Positions 53,647 to 63,837 of a DNA stretch of 64,000 bases are shown one piece after another. Each line of letters opens with the position of its first letter. Position 1 is the stretch's first letter. Made by a program: the position numbers and the translations under genes. Where the stretch lies: NCBI RefSeq assembly GCF_005502745.1, contig NZ_SCNL01000007.1, positions 124,001-188,000 of the forward strand. The letters run 5' to 3'. Source of the DNA: Sphingomonas sp. 3P27F8 (GTDB lineage: Bacteria > Pseudomonadota > Alphaproteobacteria > Sphingomonadales > Sphingomonadaceae). The notes beneath the pieces are model-generated. The model was not told the origin of the DNA. It worked only from the letters and a program-made list of their open reading frames with translations, and did not search any database.

Positions 53647-53716
53647 GGTTCGCGCGATTAGCAAGGCGCGCGCGCCCTAGCAATCATTTGCGGTCAGCCG
53701 TAAACGCAGACGCATC

Positions 53717-54640
53717 ATGACAGAAGCCGCCATCGCCATCCGGAATTTCTGCAAGACCTATGAGGGCGGCAAGCGCGCGCTCGACGATGTGACGTTCGAT
53801 GTTCCCGCCGGCGAAATCTTCGGCCTGCTCGGCCCGAACGGCGCGGGCAAATCCACGCTCATCAATATCCTCGCCGGGCTGGTGCGCAAGACGAGCGGCA
53901 CCGCCGCAATCTGGGGCTTCGATATCGATCAGCATCCGCGCAATGCCAAGGCGTCGATCGGGATCGTCAATCAGGAGATCCTGTTCGATCCCTTCTTCAC
54001 CCCGCTGGAGACGCTGGAAATACAGGCCGGGCTGTACGGCCTCCCCAAGGCGCAGCGGCATTCGATGGATCTGCTGCGCGCGGTGCATCTGGAAGACAAG
54101 GCCAACGCCTATGCCCGCACGCTTTCAGGGGGCATGAAGCGGCGGTTGATGGTGGCGAAGGCGATGGTGCATTCGCCGCCGGTGTTGGTGCTCGATGAGC
54201 CGACCGCCGGCGTCGACATCGAACTGCGCCAGCAATTGTGGAGTTACGTCCGCCATCTTAACGATCAGGGCGTCACCGTGGTACTGACCACGCATTATCT
54301 CGAGGAAGCGGAGGAGCTCTGCGACCGGATCGCGATCATCAACCACGGCAGGCTCATCGCCAACGAGCCGACGCGCGAACTGGTCGGCAAGGCGCAGGAG
54401 AAGATCGTCGCGGTCACTGTCGACCGCGATCTCACCGAAGCGCCGCAATCCTCCAGCTTCGGCAAGATCGTGCTCAAGGGCGCCCGGACGCTCGAAATCA
54501 CCTATCAGAAGGACAAGGTGAATGCCGGGCAGGTGCTCGCGGCGGTGCAGGGCGCCGGGCTGGGGATCGTCGACGTTTCGACCAAGGAAGCCGATCTGGA
54601 GGATGTGTTCCTCAACCTGACACGCGCGGCCAACGCCTGA
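53717..54640 (+). CDS. ABC-2-type transporter ATP-binding protein
   Basis: This 307-residue ATPase has Walker A GPNGAGKS at 39-46, Q-loop VNQEILFDPF, signature LSGGMKRRL from residue 136, Walker B VLVLDEPTAGVD and switch His LTTHYLEE. The C-terminal 80 residues (ATPase-associated DUF4162-like tail) resemble YadG/NatA-type exporters. No permease gene is adjacent: the next gene is on the other strand after 10 bases, so the membrane partner must be encoded elsewhere. Substrate unknown. Confidence 0.88.
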   Translation: MTEAAIAIRNFCKTYEGGKRALDDVTFDVPAGEIFGLLGPNGAGKSTLINILAGLVRKTSGTAAIWGFDIDQHPRNAKASIGIVNQEILFDPFFTPLETLEIQAGLYGLPKAQRHSMDLLRAVHLEDKANAYARTLSGGMKRRLMVAKAMVHSPPVLVLDEPTAGVDIELRQQLWSYVRHLNDQGVTVVLTTHYLEEAEELCDRIAIINHGRLIANEPTRELVGKAQEKIVAVTVDRDLTEAPQSSSFGKIVLKGARTLEITYQKDKVNAGQVLAAVQGAGLGIVDVSTKEADLEDVFLNLTRAANA

Positions 54641-54650
54641 TCAGCGCGGG

Positions 54651-54827
54651 CTAATCCTCGCGCCTGGCCCCGTCGAGTGCGCGGTCGACGCGTTCGCGCT
54701 CGATTCGGCTCGCCGCTTTCTCCGCTTTCGTCCGGCCGAACGCATTGCGATTCGCGGCGGCGATCGCCTCTCCGGCCGCGCGCCGTCTCGCCTTGCGCGC
54801 CAGCCGGAGGTTGACGACTTCGCCCAT
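54651..54827 (-). CDS. DUF4169 family protein
   Basis: This very basic protein has 58 residues (MGEVVNLRLARKARRRAAGE, then NRNAFGRTKAEKAASRIERE), matching the small DUF4169 proteins of alphaproteobacteria. Function unknown; the charge suggests nucleic acid or ribosome contact (inference). The ATG at 54827 overlaps the last base of the nusB stop, indicating co-translation. Confidence 0.72.
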   Translation of the reverse strand: MGEVVNLRLARKARRRAAGEAIAAANRNAFGRTKAEKAASRIERERVDRALDGARRED

Positions 54828-55279
54828 CAGGCCCGCACGTCCTTCGCGATCGCATCCAGCAGACCGTTGACGAAGCCGGCCTCGCGCCGGTCGTAGAAGG
54901 CGTGCGCGACATCGACATACTCGCTGATCGCCGTGCCGACCGCGACATCCTTGCGCGCCAGCAGCTCGTATGTGCCGCACCGCAGGATCGCCTTCATCGG
55001 CTTGTCGAGCCGCGCGAGCGTCCAACCCTGCAGCTTCGGCTCGATCAGCAGGTCGATCTCTCCGGCGCGCGCGGTGGCGCCCTGCACGATATCGTCGAAG
55101 AACTGCTCGTCCGCCTCGGCATATTCGACGCCTTCGATCGTCGCGCCCAGCCGGTGCTGGTGGAATTCGTGAAGCAGCGTGGGGACGGGCGTCTTTTCCA
55201 TCTCGTGCTGGTAAAGCGCCTGGACGGCGGCGAGGCGCGCGGCGGCGCGGGCCTTTGATCGTGCTGCGGTACGGGACAT
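54827..55279 (-). CDS. nusB: Transcription antitermination factor NusB
   Basis: This 150-residue all-helical protein binds boxA RNA with NusE (S10) to protect rRNA transcripts from Rho. Family blocks are ARLAAVQALYQHEM, PMKAILRCGTYELL and VAVGTAISEYVDVAHAF with GFVNGLLDAI. The ATG at 55279 starts MSRTAARSKARA. It follows hisD after 34 bases and overlaps the DUF4169 gene by one base. Confidence 0.95.
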   Translation of the reverse strand: MSRTAARSKARAAARLAAVQALYQHEMEKTPVPTLLHEFHQHRLGATIEGVEYAEADEQFFDDIVQGATARAGEIDLLIEPKLQGWTLARLDKPMKAILRCGTYELLARKDVAVGTAISEYVDVAHAFYDRREAGFVNGLLDAIAKDVRA

Positions 55280-55313
55280 GGGGCAGAGCCTTTAGGCGTG
55301 AGACGCGCCCGCG

Positions 55314-56606
55314 TCACCCCTTGGCGAGTCGCAGGGCCACCGAGGCGGCGTGTGCGGGCAGCCCCTCCGCATGAGCAAGCGCCACCGTCGCCGGGCCGAG
55401 CTGCTCCAGCGCGGCGGCGTCCAGCTCCAGAAAGCTCGTCCGCTTCATGAAATCGGTGACGCCGAGCCCGCTGGCGAAGCGCGCGCGGCGCCCGGTGGGG
55501 AGGACGTGATTCGGCCCGGCGACGTAATCGCCGATCGCTTCCGGCGTATGGCGCCCGAGGAAGGCGGAGCCGGCGTGGCGCAGCCGGTCGAACAGCGCGC
55601 GCGGATCGTCGGTGGCGATCTCGACATGCTCGGGCGCGAGCGCATCGGTGAGCGCGCAGGCATCGGCAAGCGCAGGCACCAGGATGATCGCGCCGTTCGC
55701 CTCCCAGGCGATGCGCGCGGTCTGCCCGGTCGCCAGCGTCGCGAGCTGCCGCTCCACCGCGTCCGCGACGCGATCGGCGAACGCGGCATCGTCGGTGAAC
55801 AGGATGGACTGCGTGGTCACGTCATGCTCGGCCTGGCTGAGCAGATCGGCGGCGATCCATTCGGGATCGTTCGCGCCATCGCCGATCACGACGATCTCGC
55901 TCGGCCCCGCCACCATATCGATGCCGACGACGCCGAAGACCTGCCGCTTGGCCTCCGCGACCCAGGCGTTGCCGGGGCCGGTGACGACATCGACGCGCGC
56001 GATCCGTTCCGTGCCCCAGGCGAGCGCGGCGATCGCCTGCGCGCCGCCGATTCGCCACACTTCGTCCGCGCCCGCCAGATGCGCGGCGGCGAGCACGAGC
56101 GGATTGACCACGCCATCGGGTGTCGGCGTCACCACCACCAGCCGCTCGACCCCTGCCACCTTCGCGGGGATCGCGTTCATCAGCAGCGTGGAAGGGTAGG
56201 CCGCCCGCCCGCCGGGGACATAGACCCCCGCCGCATCCACCGCCCGCCACCGCGCGCCGAGCCGCACGCCTGCTTCGTCGGTGAAGGCGAGATCGCCGGG
56301 CCGCTGCTTTTCATGATAGGCCCGGATCCGCGACGCCGCGAGCTCGAGCGCGTCGCGCAGCTCCGGCGTGAGCGCCGCGAACGCCGCCGCGCATTCGCTC
56401 GCGGATATGCTCCATCCGGTCGCGTCGAGATCGTGCCGGTCGAACTTCCGGGTGAAGTCGCGCAGCGCCGCATCGCCCCCGTCACGCACCGCCTTAAGGA
56501 TCGCGGCAACGTCGCGCGCCACATCGGCGTCCGCCTCGCGCCGTGCATCGACGAGCGCCGCGAAATCCGCCGCGAATGACGGCGCCGAAGCGTCGAGCCG
56601 GATCAC
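55314..56606 (-). CDS. hisD: Histidinol dehydrogenase
   Basis: This 430-residue zinc and NAD enzyme oxidises histidinol to histidine, the last two steps of the pathway. Signatures are [61 protein letters not shown] and [11 protein letters not shown] with the active-site His. The GTG at 56606 overlaps the hisG stop by four bases (coupling). A longer frame beyond this start continues into hisG in another phase and is not real. Confidence 0.96.
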   Translation of the reverse strand: MIRLDASAPSFAADFAALVDARREADADVARDVAAILKAVRDGGDAALRDFTRKFDRHDLDATGWSISASECAAAFAALTPELRDALELAASRIRAYHEKQRPGDLAFTDEAGVRLGARWRAVDAAGVYVPGGRAAYPSTLLMNAIPAKVAGVERLVVVTPTPDGVVNPLVLAAAHLAGADEVWRIGGAQAIAALAWGTERIARVDVVTGPGNAWVAEAKRQVFGVVGIDMVAGPSEIVVIGDGANDPEWIAADLLSQAEHDVTTQSILFTDDAAFADRVADAVERQLATLATGQTARIAWEANGAIILVPALADACALTDALAPEHVEIATDDPRALFDRLRHAGSAFLGRHTPEAIGDYVAGPNHVLPTGRRARFASGLGVTDFMKRTSFLELDAAALEQLGPATVALAHAEGLPAHAASVALRLAKG

Positions 56607-57253
56607 GCTTCCACCGCGCGGCGGAAGGCCTCGACCAGCGGGACCACGCCGGCGCGCGTCTTCATCGCGGCGCGGTTGACGATCAGGCGTGAGGAAACCT
56701 GCATGATCTCCTCGACCTCGACGAGCCCGTTTTCCTTGAGCGTGCGGCCCGATGAGACGAGATCGACGATGCGCGGCGCAAGGCCCAGCGTCGGCGCCAG
56801 CTCCATCGCGCCGTTGAGCTTGATGCACTCGGCCTGCACGCCGCGCCGCGCGAAATGCTCGGCCGTCACATGCGGGTATTTGGTCGCGACGCGCACATGG
56901 CTCCAGCCGCGCGGGTCGTCGCGCTTCGCCAGTTCGGCCGGCTCGGCGACCGACAGCCTGCAATGGCCGATGGCGAGATCGACCGGGGCATAAAGCTCGG
57001 AATAGGCGAATTCCGCCAGCACGTCCGATCCGACGATGCCAAGCTGGGCCGCGCCGTGCGCAACGAAGGTGGCGACGTCGAATGCGCGGACGCGGATCAG
57101 CTCGATCGTCGGGGTTTCGGTGCGGAAGCGCAGCGCCCGGCTGTCCTCGTCGGCGAACGCGGATTCGGGCACGATACCGGCGCGCGCGAGCAGCGGCAGC
57201 GCCTCGCTCAGGATGCGGCCCTTGGGGACGGCGATGACGATCGGTTCGCTCAC
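56603..57253 (-). CDS. hisG: ATP phosphoribosyltransferase catalytic subunit, short form
   Basis: This 216-residue enzyme makes phosphoribosyl-ATP, the first step of histidine synthesis. Seen are [20 protein letters not shown] at the N-terminus, [11 protein letters not shown] and the PRPP-binding loop [16 protein letters not shown]. The length is that of the short HisG form, which lacks the C-terminal regulatory domain and needs HisZ; hisZ is not in the window. The GTG at 57253 (VSEPIVIAV) is the start. It is divergent from the DUF2332 gene across 60 bases. Confidence 0.94.
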   Translation of the reverse strand: MSEPIVIAVPKGRILSEALPLLARAGIVPESAFADEDSRALRFRTETPTIELIRVRAFDVATFVAHGAAQLGIVGSDVLAEFAYSELYAPVDLAIGHCRLSVAEPAELAKRDDPRGWSHVRVATKYPHVTAEHFARRGVQAECIKLNGAMELAPTLGLAPRIVDLVSSGRTLKENGLVEVEEIMQVSSRLIVNRAAMKTRAGVVPLVEAFRRAVEA

Positions 57254-57313
57254 GGGCGCGGCCTTTACGCGGGGGGCGCTGGCGGCGCAATACAAGCGCA
57301 GGAGGGCGGCCCG

Positions 57314-58417
57314 ATGGCGACCGAGATGGAAGTGCGCGAGGCGTTTCGCATTCAGGAGTTCTATTGCCGGCAGATGGATGCGCCGATGTATGCGCGATTG
57401 TGCGCGGCGATCGCTCAGGGGCTGACGCGGGAAAGCCGCACCGGCGCGCGCGTGCTGGATTGGCCGGGGGAGCCGACGCGGGACGCGCTGCCGCTGCGCC
57501 TGTGCGGCGGGCTGCATGCATTGGTGCGGGAGCGGAAGGACGCGCGGCTGGCGGCGATCTTCTCCGGCGAGATTGCCGAGCCGGTGTCGATCGCGGCGGC
57601 GCTCAATGCTGCGCTGGTCGCGCACGACGATGCGCTGCTGCCGTGGCTCGACGGGCCGCCGCAGACCAACGAGCCGGGGCGGTCCGGCGCGCTGATGCTG
57701 GGCCTCATGGAGATCGCCCGGCGGCACGCGCCCGCGATCGAGCTGCTCGAGATCGGATCGAGCGCGGGGCTGAACCTGCTGATCGATCGCTACGCCTTCG
57801 ATCTCGGCGGGGTGGCGATGGGGCCGGCCGATTCGCCTGTTACGATCCGCCCGGAATGGCGCGGCGAGGCGCCCGCGCCGGTGCGGGTGGAGTTCGTCTC
57901 GGTGCGCGGCTGCGACGTGCAGCCGCTGGATGCGACCGATCCGGCGGTGGCGGCGCGGCTGCTCGCTTATGTCTGGCCCGAGACGCCGGCGCGGGCGGAG
58001 CGGCTCGGCCATGCGATTGCGATGCAGCGCGCGCGCGGCGTCGATCTGGCGCATGCCGATGCCGCCGACTGGCTGGAGGCCCGGCTGGCGGAGCCGCAGG
58101 CGGCGGGCGTGACCCGCGTGCTGATGCACTCTGTGGTGTGGCAGTATCTGCCGGAGGAGGTGGCGAATCGCATCCGCGCCGCGATGGCGGCGGCGGGCGC
58201 ACGGGCGACGGCGGCGCGCCCGCTCGGCTGGGTAATGATGGAGCCGAATCGCGCTTTCGCGCATCAGGTCGTTCGCGTGCGGAGCTGGCCGGGGCATGAT
58301 GAATGGACGGTGCTCGCGACTGCGCACGCCCATGGCACATGGATCGGGAACGGCATTTTCGACGAGGATCGCCGGACGTTCGATCTTCCCGATTCGGCAA
58401 AGGTGGAGCCGGGCTGA
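57314..58417 (+). CDS. DUF2332 domain-containing protein
   Basis: The product is 367 residues of the DUF2332 family: [40 protein letters not shown] and [12 protein letters not shown] are conserved blocks. [10 protein letters not shown] resembles a glycine-rich S-adenosylmethionine-binding loop, so a methyltransferase-like fold is possible (inference). No signal peptide or membrane helix. The ATG at 57314 starts [11 protein letters not shown]. The DUF1801 remnant follows two bases after its stop. Confidence 0.85.
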   Translation: MATEMEVREAFRIQEFYCRQMDAPMYARLCAAIAQGLTRESRTGARVLDWPGEPTRDALPLRLCGGLHALVRERKDARLAAIFSGEIAEPVSIAAALNAALVAHDDALLPWLDGPPQTNEPGRSGALMLGLMEIARRHAPAIELLEIGSSAGLNLLIDRYAFDLGGVAMGPADSPVTIRPEWRGEAPAPVRVEFVSVRGCDVQPLDATDPAVAARLLAYVWPETPARAERLGHAIAMQRARGVDLAHADAADWLEARLAEPQAAGVTRVLMHSVVWQYLPEEVANRIRAAMAAAGARATAARPLGWVMMEPNRAFAHQVVRVRSWPGHDEWTVLATAHAHGTWIGNGIFDEDRRTFDLPDSAKVEPG

Positions 58418-58419
58418 GC

Positions 58420-58674
58420 ATGGCCGTCGGCGATCCGCTCTTCCGGTTAAGCGGGGCCAGCAGGCGCGATCCGGCGCGCTTGCTCGAAGGCGGCGGCAAG
58501 CGCATGCGGCCTGTGAAGCTGCGTTGCGGCGGCGCTATCGGCGAGGAACGTCTGGGTGAATTGATCGCGGCGGCGTATCTGGATGTGCGATCCAGGCTGA
58601 GCGACGAAGGCTGGCTCGACGCAGCCGGTTGCTTTTTTTGGCAGGCACGGCTAGGGGCGCCGCTTCCCGCGTGA
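58420..58674 (+). pseudogene. DUF1801 protein remnant (C-terminal part only)
   Basis: The frame has 84 codons. Residues 8-60 ([41 protein letters not shown]) match the C-terminal portion of DUF1801 proteins, whose normal N-terminal two-thirds are absent. The remaining tail ([16 protein letters not shown]) looks non-conserved. It abuts the DUF2332 stop. This is probably a truncated relic; translation as a short protein cannot be excluded. Confidence 0.6.
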
Positions 58675-58747
58675 GGATCATGACGAACGGCCCGGCCACA
58701 AGGGCTGCCGCGGCCGTTTTGACCTCGCCCGAACTGAAAGGATGAAA

Positions 58748-58951
58748 ATGCCCAAGCTCAAGACCAAGAGCGGCGTCAAGAAGCGCTTCAAGCTCACCGC
58801 CACCGGCAAGCTGAAGCACGGCGTCGCCGGCAAGCGCCACCGCCTCATCAGCCACAACGGCAAGTACATTCGCCAGAACCGCGGGACGACCGTCCTGTCG
58901 AAGGCCGACACCGCCACGGTGAAAGCCTGGGCGCCGTACGGCCTGAACTGA
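58748..58951 (+). CDS. rpmI: 50S ribosomal protein L35
   Basis: This 67-residue, very basic ribosomal protein ([39 protein letters not shown]) has the complete L35 pattern. The ATG at 58748 is spaced five bases from aaagga; an ATG two codons upstream would be too close. It is followed by rplT after 13 bases. infC, often first in this operon, is not upstream here. Confidence 0.97.
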   Translation: MPKLKTKSGVKKRFKLTATGKLKHGVAGKRHRLISHNGKYIRQNRGTTVLSKADTATVKAWAPYGLN

Positions 58952-58964
58952 GGGAGCTTAAGAG

Positions 58965-59330
58965 ATGGCACGCGTCAAACGGGGTGTAACCACCCGCGCC
59001 AAGCACAAGAATATTCTGGAACAGGCCAAGGGCTACCGCGGCCGCCGCAAGAACACGATCCGCGTCGCGCGGCAGGCGGTCGAGAAGGCCGGCCAATATG
59101 CCTATCGTGACCGCAAGGTTAAGAAGCGGACTTTCCGTGGCCTGTGGATCCAGCGCATCAACGCCGGCGTCCGTGCGGAAGGGCTCAGCTATTCGCAGTT
59201 CATGCACGGTCTCAAGCTGGCCGGCATCGAGCTGGACCGGAAGGTGCTGGCCGATATCGCGATGCACGAGGGCGAGGCGTTCAGCGCTATTATCGCACAG
59301 GCAAAGGCGGCTCTGCCCCAAGCCGCCTGA
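58965..59330 (+). CDS. rplT: 50S ribosomal protein L20
   Basis: This 121-residue protein is needed early in 50S assembly. It has the full L20 sequence ([51 protein letters not shown]). A good ribosome site (gaggga) precedes the ATG at 58965. A strong terminator follows at 59356-59389. Confidence 0.98.
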   Translation: MARVKRGVTTRAKHKNILEQAKGYRGRRKNTIRVARQAVEKAGQYAYRDRKVKKRTFRGLWIQRINAGVRAEGLSYSQFMHGLKLAGIELDRKVLADIAMHEGEAFSAIIAQAKAALPQAA

Positions 59331-59355
59331 AGCGGATTTGCGCAGACGGAAAACG

Positions 59356-59389
59356 GGGCGTCGGTGGTCTAGGCCACCGACGCCCTTTT
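59356..59389 (+). terminator. Intrinsic terminator of rpmI-rplT
   Basis: GGGCGTCGGTGG (59356-59367) and CCACCGACGCCC (59374-59385) form a perfect 12-pair stem with a six-base loop, followed at once by TTTT. It lies 25 bases after the rplT stop and separates it from pheS, although pheS may also be reached by readthrough. Confidence 0.93.
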
Positions 59390-59444
59390 CGTTATCGCCG
59401 CTTCAATCACTCGGGCGCCGTTCGCGCCGCATATCAGGATGATC

Positions 59445-60527
59445 ATGGCTGATCTCGACCAATTGAAGACCGACCTGCTCGCCCGAGTCGAGGCGGCGAC
59501 CACATCTGATGCGCTTGAGGCGATCCGCGTCGAGGCGCTGGGCAAGCAAGGCAGCGTCACGACGATGCTCAAGACTCTCGGTGGCATGTCTCCGGAGGAG
59601 CGGCAGGCGCACGGGCCGCGGGTTAACGGGCTGCGCGAGGCGGTTGCCAGCTTGATCGCTACCCGCAAGGCGGTGTTGGACGCGGCGGCGCTGGACGCGC
59701 GACTGGCAAGCGAGCGGCTGGACATGACGCTCCCGGTCGACGCCACGCCGGGTGGCACGATCCACCCTGTCAGCCAGGTGATGGACGAACTCGCGGAAAT
59801 CTTCGCCGATCTCGGTTTCGCGGTGGCGACGGGGCCTGAGATCGAGGACGACTGGCATAATTTCACCGCGCTTAATATCCCGGAATCGCATCCGGCGCGC
59901 GCCATGCACGATACCTTTTATTTCCCCGAGCAAGCTGGGGCGGAGCGCAAGATGTTGCTGCGCACGCATACTTCGCCGGTGCAGATTCGCACGATGCTCA
60001 GCCAAAAGCCCCCGATCCGCATCATCGCGCCGGGCCGCACGTACCGTAGCGACAGCGATGCGACCCATACGCCGATGTTTCATCAGGTCGAGGGGCTGGT
60101 GATCGACAAAGGGATTACGCTGGGCCATCTCAAGTGGACGCTGGAGACCTTCCTCAAGGCCTTCTTCGAGCGAAACGATATCGTGCTGCGGCTGCGCCCA
60201 AGCTATTTTCCGTTCACCGAACCTTCGGCCGAAGTCGATGTGGGCTACACGCTCGAGAAGGGCAAGCGCGTGATCGGCGGCTCGGGAGGGGGCTGGATGG
60301 AGGTGTTGGGGTCGGGGATGGTCCACCCTGAGGTAATAGCAGCGTGCGGGCTGGACCCGGACGAGTGGCAGGGCTTTGCCTTCGGCTGCGGGATCGATCG
60401 GCTGGCGATGCTGAAATACGGCATGGACGACCTGCGCGCCTTCTTCGACGGCGACATCCGCTGGCTGAAACATTACGGATTCTCGGCGCTCGACGTGCCG
60501 ACGCTGAGCGGGGGAGTCGGCGCATGA
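59445..60527 (+). CDS. pheS: Phenylalanyl-tRNA synthetase alpha subunit
   Basis: This 360-residue class II synthetase subunit charges tRNA-Phe with PheT. An N-terminal coiled coil ([17 protein letters not shown], with [17 protein letters not shown]) precedes motif 1 ([19 protein letters not shown]), motif 2 ([21 protein letters not shown]) and motif 3 ([14 protein letters not shown]), plus [11 protein letters not shown]. The ATG at 59445 is five bases after agga; one at 59439 is too close. It overlaps pheT by four bases. Confidence 0.97.
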   Translation: MADLDQLKTDLLARVEAATTSDALEAIRVEALGKQGSVTTMLKTLGGMSPEERQAHGPRVNGLREAVASLIATRKAVLDAAALDARLASERLDMTLPVDATPGGTIHPVSQVMDELAEIFADLGFAVATGPEIEDDWHNFTALNIPESHPARAMHDTFYFPEQAGAERKMLLRTHTSPVQIRTMLSQKPPIRIIAPGRTYRSDSDATHTPMFHQVEGLVIDKGITLGHLKWTLETFLKAFFERNDIVLRLRPSYFPFTEPSAEVDVGYTLEKGKRVIGGSGGGWMEVLGSGMVHPEVIAACGLDPDEWQGFAFGCGIDRLAMLKYGMDDLRAFFDGDIRWLKHYGFSALDVPTLSGGVGA

Positions 60528-62911
60528 AGTTCACGCTGGGCTGGCTCAAGGAGCATCTCGAAACGCAGGCATCGCTCGACGACATCGTCGCGGCGCTGAC
60601 GCGCATTGGCCTGGAGGTGGAGGCCGTCGACAATCCGGGCGAGAAGCTCGCCGCATTCCGCGTGGCGAAGGTGCTGACCGCCGAACGCCACCCGCAGGCG
60701 GACAAGCTTCAGGTGCTGTCGGTCGATGCGGGGGACGGGCCGCTGCAGGTGGTGTGCGGCGCGCCCAACGCGCGCGCGGGGCTCGTCGGCGTGTTCGGGA
60801 TGCCGGGCGCGACGGTGCCGGCGAACGGCATGGTGCTGAAAGTCGCGGCGATTCGCGGGGTCGAATCGAACGGCATGATGTGCTCCAGCCGCGAACTGGA
60901 ACTGGGCGACGAGCATGACGGGATCATCGAGCTGCCCGCCGACGCTCCGGTCGGCACGCCCTATCCCGCCTATGCCGGGCTGGACGATCCGGTGATCGAT
61001 GTGGCGATCACGCCCAACCGGCAGGATTGCATGGGCGTGCGCGGCATTGCGCGCGATCTGGCGGCCGCGGGGCTTGGCACGATGCGCTCGCTCGCCGAGG
61101 TGTATCGAGTCGATCGAATCGCTCCGGTGGCGGGCGACGGCCCCGCGCCGGACGTGCGGATCGAGGACGCGGCTGGGTGCCCCGCCTTTTACGCGCAATG
61201 CGTTTCCGGCGTCACCAACGGCGCCGCGCCGCCGTGGATGCGAAGCAAGCTCACGGCGATCGGGCAGAAGCCGATTTCGGTGCTGGTCGATATCACCAAC
61301 TTCGTCTCGATCGACCTTGGCCGTCCGTTGCACGTCTATGACCGCGCGAAGCTCCGCGGCGCGCTCGTCGCCCGCAAGGCGCGTGAGGGCGAGACGGTGC
61401 TCGCGCTGAACGGCAAGACCTATACGCTCGACGCGACGATGACCGTGATCGCGGACGAGCGCCAGGTCCATGACATCGGCGGCATCATGGGCGGCGAGGA
61501 TTCGGGCGTTTCCGACGCCACGACCGACGTGCTGATCGAATGCGCCTATTTCGATCCCGATCATATCGCGCGCACCGGGCAGAAGCTGGCGCTGACCAGC
61601 GACGCGCGCCAGCGGTTCGAGCGCGGGGTGGACCCGGCGTTCCTGGAGGATGGCCTGGCCATCGCCACGCGGCTGGTGCTGGAGCATTGCGGCGGCACGG
61701 CGAGCGCGATCACGCGTGCGGGCGCAGCGCCGCTCGGCACGCGCAGCTACACATATGATCCGGCACGGGCGCAGACCTTGGGCGGCCTGGCGGTTGCGCC
61801 CGCGCGGCAGCGTGCGATCCTCGAATCGCTCGGTTTCACCGTGACCGACGATTGGCAGGTGACCCCGCCGACATGGCGGCGCGACGTGGTCGGCTCGGCC
61901 GATCTGGTCGAGGAAGTGATCCGTATCGAGGGCATCGACAACGTGCCCCCGGTGCCGCTGGCCCGCGCCCCCGGCGTTGCGCGACCGACCGCCACCCCCG
62001 AGCAGAAGCTGGAGCGGCGCGTGCGCCGCGCCGCTGCCGCGCGCGGGCTGGACGAGGCGGTGACGTGGAGCTTCCTTGCCGAGAAGGAAGCGGCGGCGTT
62101 CGGCGGCGGCGCATGGACGCTTGCCAACCCGATCAGCGAGGATCTGAAGGTCATGCGGCCGTCGCTGCTGCCGGGCCTGCTTTCGGCGGCGGCGCGCAAT
62201 GTGAAGCGCGGGGCGGGCAGCGTGCGGCTGTTCGAGATCGGGCGGCGTTACCTTGCCGATGCGGAACGGCCGACGCTGGGCATGGTGCTGGCTGGGGAAC
62301 GCCGCCAGCGCGGCTGGCGCGAGGGGAAGGCCGCCGCGTTCGATGCCTTTGACGCCAAGGCGGAAGCGCTGGCGCTGCTGGCTGCGGCGGGTGCGCCGGT
62401 CGACAACCTCCAGGTATTCGGCGAGGCGGGCGAGGCGTGGCATCCGGGCCAGTCGGGCACGTTGCGGCTGGGGCCGAAGACGGTGCTGGCCGCCTTCGGA
62501 ATGCTACACCCACGCACGACACGGGCGTTCGACCTCGACGGCGCGGTCGCGGCGGTGGAACTGTATCTCGACGCATTGCCGGCCAAGCGCGGCGCCCAGG
62601 GCTTCATGCGGCCGGCGTATGCGCCGCCCGCGCTGCAGCCGGTGCGGCGCGATTTCGCGTTTCTCGTGCCCGATGAGGTGAGCGCCGATGCACTCGCCCG
62701 CGCGGCGAAGGGCGCGGACAAGGCGGCGATAGCCTCCGCGCGCGTGTTCGACGTCTTCACCGGCGCCGGCGTGGAGGATGGCAAAAAGTCGGTTGCGCTG
62801 GAGGTCGTGCTCCAGCCGGGTGAGAAAAGCTTTACCGATCCCGAACTGAAGGCGATCGCCGAGAAGGTGATCGCCGCCGTGGCGAAACAGGGGGCGAGCC
62901 TGCGTGGCTGA
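60524..62911 (+). CDS. pheT: Phenylalanyl-tRNA synthetase beta subunit
   Basis: The product is 795 residues with the standard order: tRNA-binding OB domain near the N-terminus ([21 protein letters not shown]), B3/B4 editing region ([21 protein letters not shown]), B5, and the catalytic-like core. The C-terminal ferredoxin-like anticodon-binding domain ([15 protein letters not shown]) ends it. The B3/B4 part hydrolyses mischarged Tyr-tRNA. The ATG at 60524 overlaps the pheS stop. It overlaps the epimerase-like gene by eight bases at its end. Confidence 0.97.
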   Translation: MKFTLGWLKEHLETQASLDDIVAALTRIGLEVEAVDNPGEKLAAFRVAKVLTAERHPQADKLQVLSVDAGDGPLQVVCGAPNARAGLVGVFGMPGATVPANGMVLKVAAIRGVESNGMMCSSRELELGDEHDGIIELPADAPVGTPYPAYAGLDDPVIDVAITPNRQDCMGVRGIARDLAAAGLGTMRSLAEVYRVDRIAPVAGDGPAPDVRIEDAAGCPAFYAQCVSGVTNGAAPPWMRSKLTAIGQKPISVLVDITNFVSIDLGRPLHVYDRAKLRGALVARKAREGETVLALNGKTYTLDATMTVIADERQVHDIGGIMGGEDSGVSDATTDVLIECAYFDPDHIARTGQKLALTSDARQRFERGVDPAFLEDGLAIATRLVLEHCGGTASAITRAGAAPLGTRSYTYDPARAQTLGGLAVAPARQRAILESLGFTVTDDWQVTPPTWRRDVVGSADLVEEVIRIEGIDNVPPVPLARAPGVARPTATPEQKLERRVRRAAAARGLDEAVTWSFLAEKEAAAFGGGAWTLANPISEDLKVMRPSLLPGLLSAAARNVKRGAGSVRLFEIGRRYLADAERPTLGMVLAGERRQRGWREGKAAAFDAFDAKAEALALLAAAGAPVDNLQVFGEAGEAWHPGQSGTLRLGPKTVLAAFGMLHPRTTRAFDLDGAVAAVELYLDALPAKRGAQGFMRPAYAPPALQPVRRDFAFLVPDEVSADALARAAKGADKAAIASARVFDVFTGAGVEDGKKSVALEVVLQPGEKSFTDPELKAIAEKVIAAVAKQGASLRG

Positions 62912-63785
62912 ATGGGTTGTGATCGCAGGCGACGGGCTGACGGCGGCGATCAATCCGCTCGGCGCGGAACTGTCGTCCCTGAAGGACGCTGACGGTCGCG
63001 AATTGATGACCGATGCGGATCCGGCGTTCTGGACCGGTCGCGCGCCGTTGCTGTTCCCGGTGGTCGGCAAACCGGCGGGCGAGACGATTCGCGTCGATGG
63101 CCGCGCCTATGCGATGAAGCAGCACGGCTTCGCGCGGCGGATGTCGTTCGCGGTGGTGGCGCGGGCGGCGGACCGCGTGACCTTCGTGCTGACCGATACG
63201 GCCGAGACGCGCGCCTGCTACCCGTTCGCTTTCCGGCTGGAGGTGACGTTTCGGATCGAGCGCGCGGCGCTTCATGTCGAGGTTTCGATCGACAATCCCG
63301 GCGACGTGCCGCTGCCGGCGAGCTTCGGCTTTCACCCTGCCTTCGCCTGGCCGCTGCCCGGCGGCGGGGCGAAGGAGGCGCATCGCATCGTCTTCGCCGC
63401 AGCCGAGCCGGCGCCGCTGCGCCAGATCGACGGCGACGGCCAGATCGCGCCCGATCTGCGCCCGTCGCCGCTCGACGGCCGCATGCTCGCGCTGCGCGAT
63501 GCGCTGTTCGCCAAGGACGCGCTGATCTGGGACCGGCTTCATTCCGAAAGCGTGATCTATCACGGCGATGGCGGCCCCCGGCTGGAGATCGCCTTTCCCG
63601 ATACGCCGATGCTGGGCATCTGGACCAAGCCGGGCGCGCATTTCGTCTGTATCGAGCCGTGGCATGGCATCGCCGATCCCGCCGGTTTTGCGGGCGAGTT
63701 TCGCGACAAGCCCGGCGTTTTCGAGGTCGCGCCCGGCGCGGCGAAGCGGATCTCGATGCGGGTGACGTTGCTGGCCGAATCGTAA
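62904..63785 (+). CDS. Aldose 1-epimerase (galactose mutarotase)-family protein
   Basis: The product is 293 residues of the mutarotase superfamily. Recognisable are [31 protein letters not shown] (with the catalytic-type His), [15 protein letters not shown] and the C-terminal [13 protein letters not shown]. Family members interconvert sugar anomers or bind phosphorylated hexoses; the YeaD/LacX-type subgroup is likely. The GTG at 62904 overlaps pheT, so translation is coupled, but no functional tie to tRNA charging is known. Confidence 0.85.
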   Translation: MAEWVVIAGDGLTAAINPLGAELSSLKDADGRELMTDADPAFWTGRAPLLFPVVGKPAGETIRVDGRAYAMKQHGFARRMSFAVVARAADRVTFVLTDTAETRACYPFAFRLEVTFRIERAALHVEVSIDNPGDVPLPASFGFHPAFAWPLPGGGAKEAHRIVFAAAEPAPLRQIDGDGQIAPDLRPSPLDGRMLALRDALFAKDALIWDRLHSESVIYHGDGGPRLEIAFPDTPMLGIWTKPGAHFVCIEPWHGIADPAGFAGEFRDKPGVFEVAPGAAKRISMRVTLLAES

Positions 63786-63837
63786 CCGGGGCGCCGTGCA
63801 CTCCCGCGATTGTTCCAGTTTTTTTGAAAGCCCCGTC

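Noticed and set aside
58742..58747. An earlier ATG for rpmI, two codons upstream
   Set aside because: It overlaps the spacing from the aaagga ribosome site; the ATG at 58748 has correct spacing and the standard MPKLKTKSG start.
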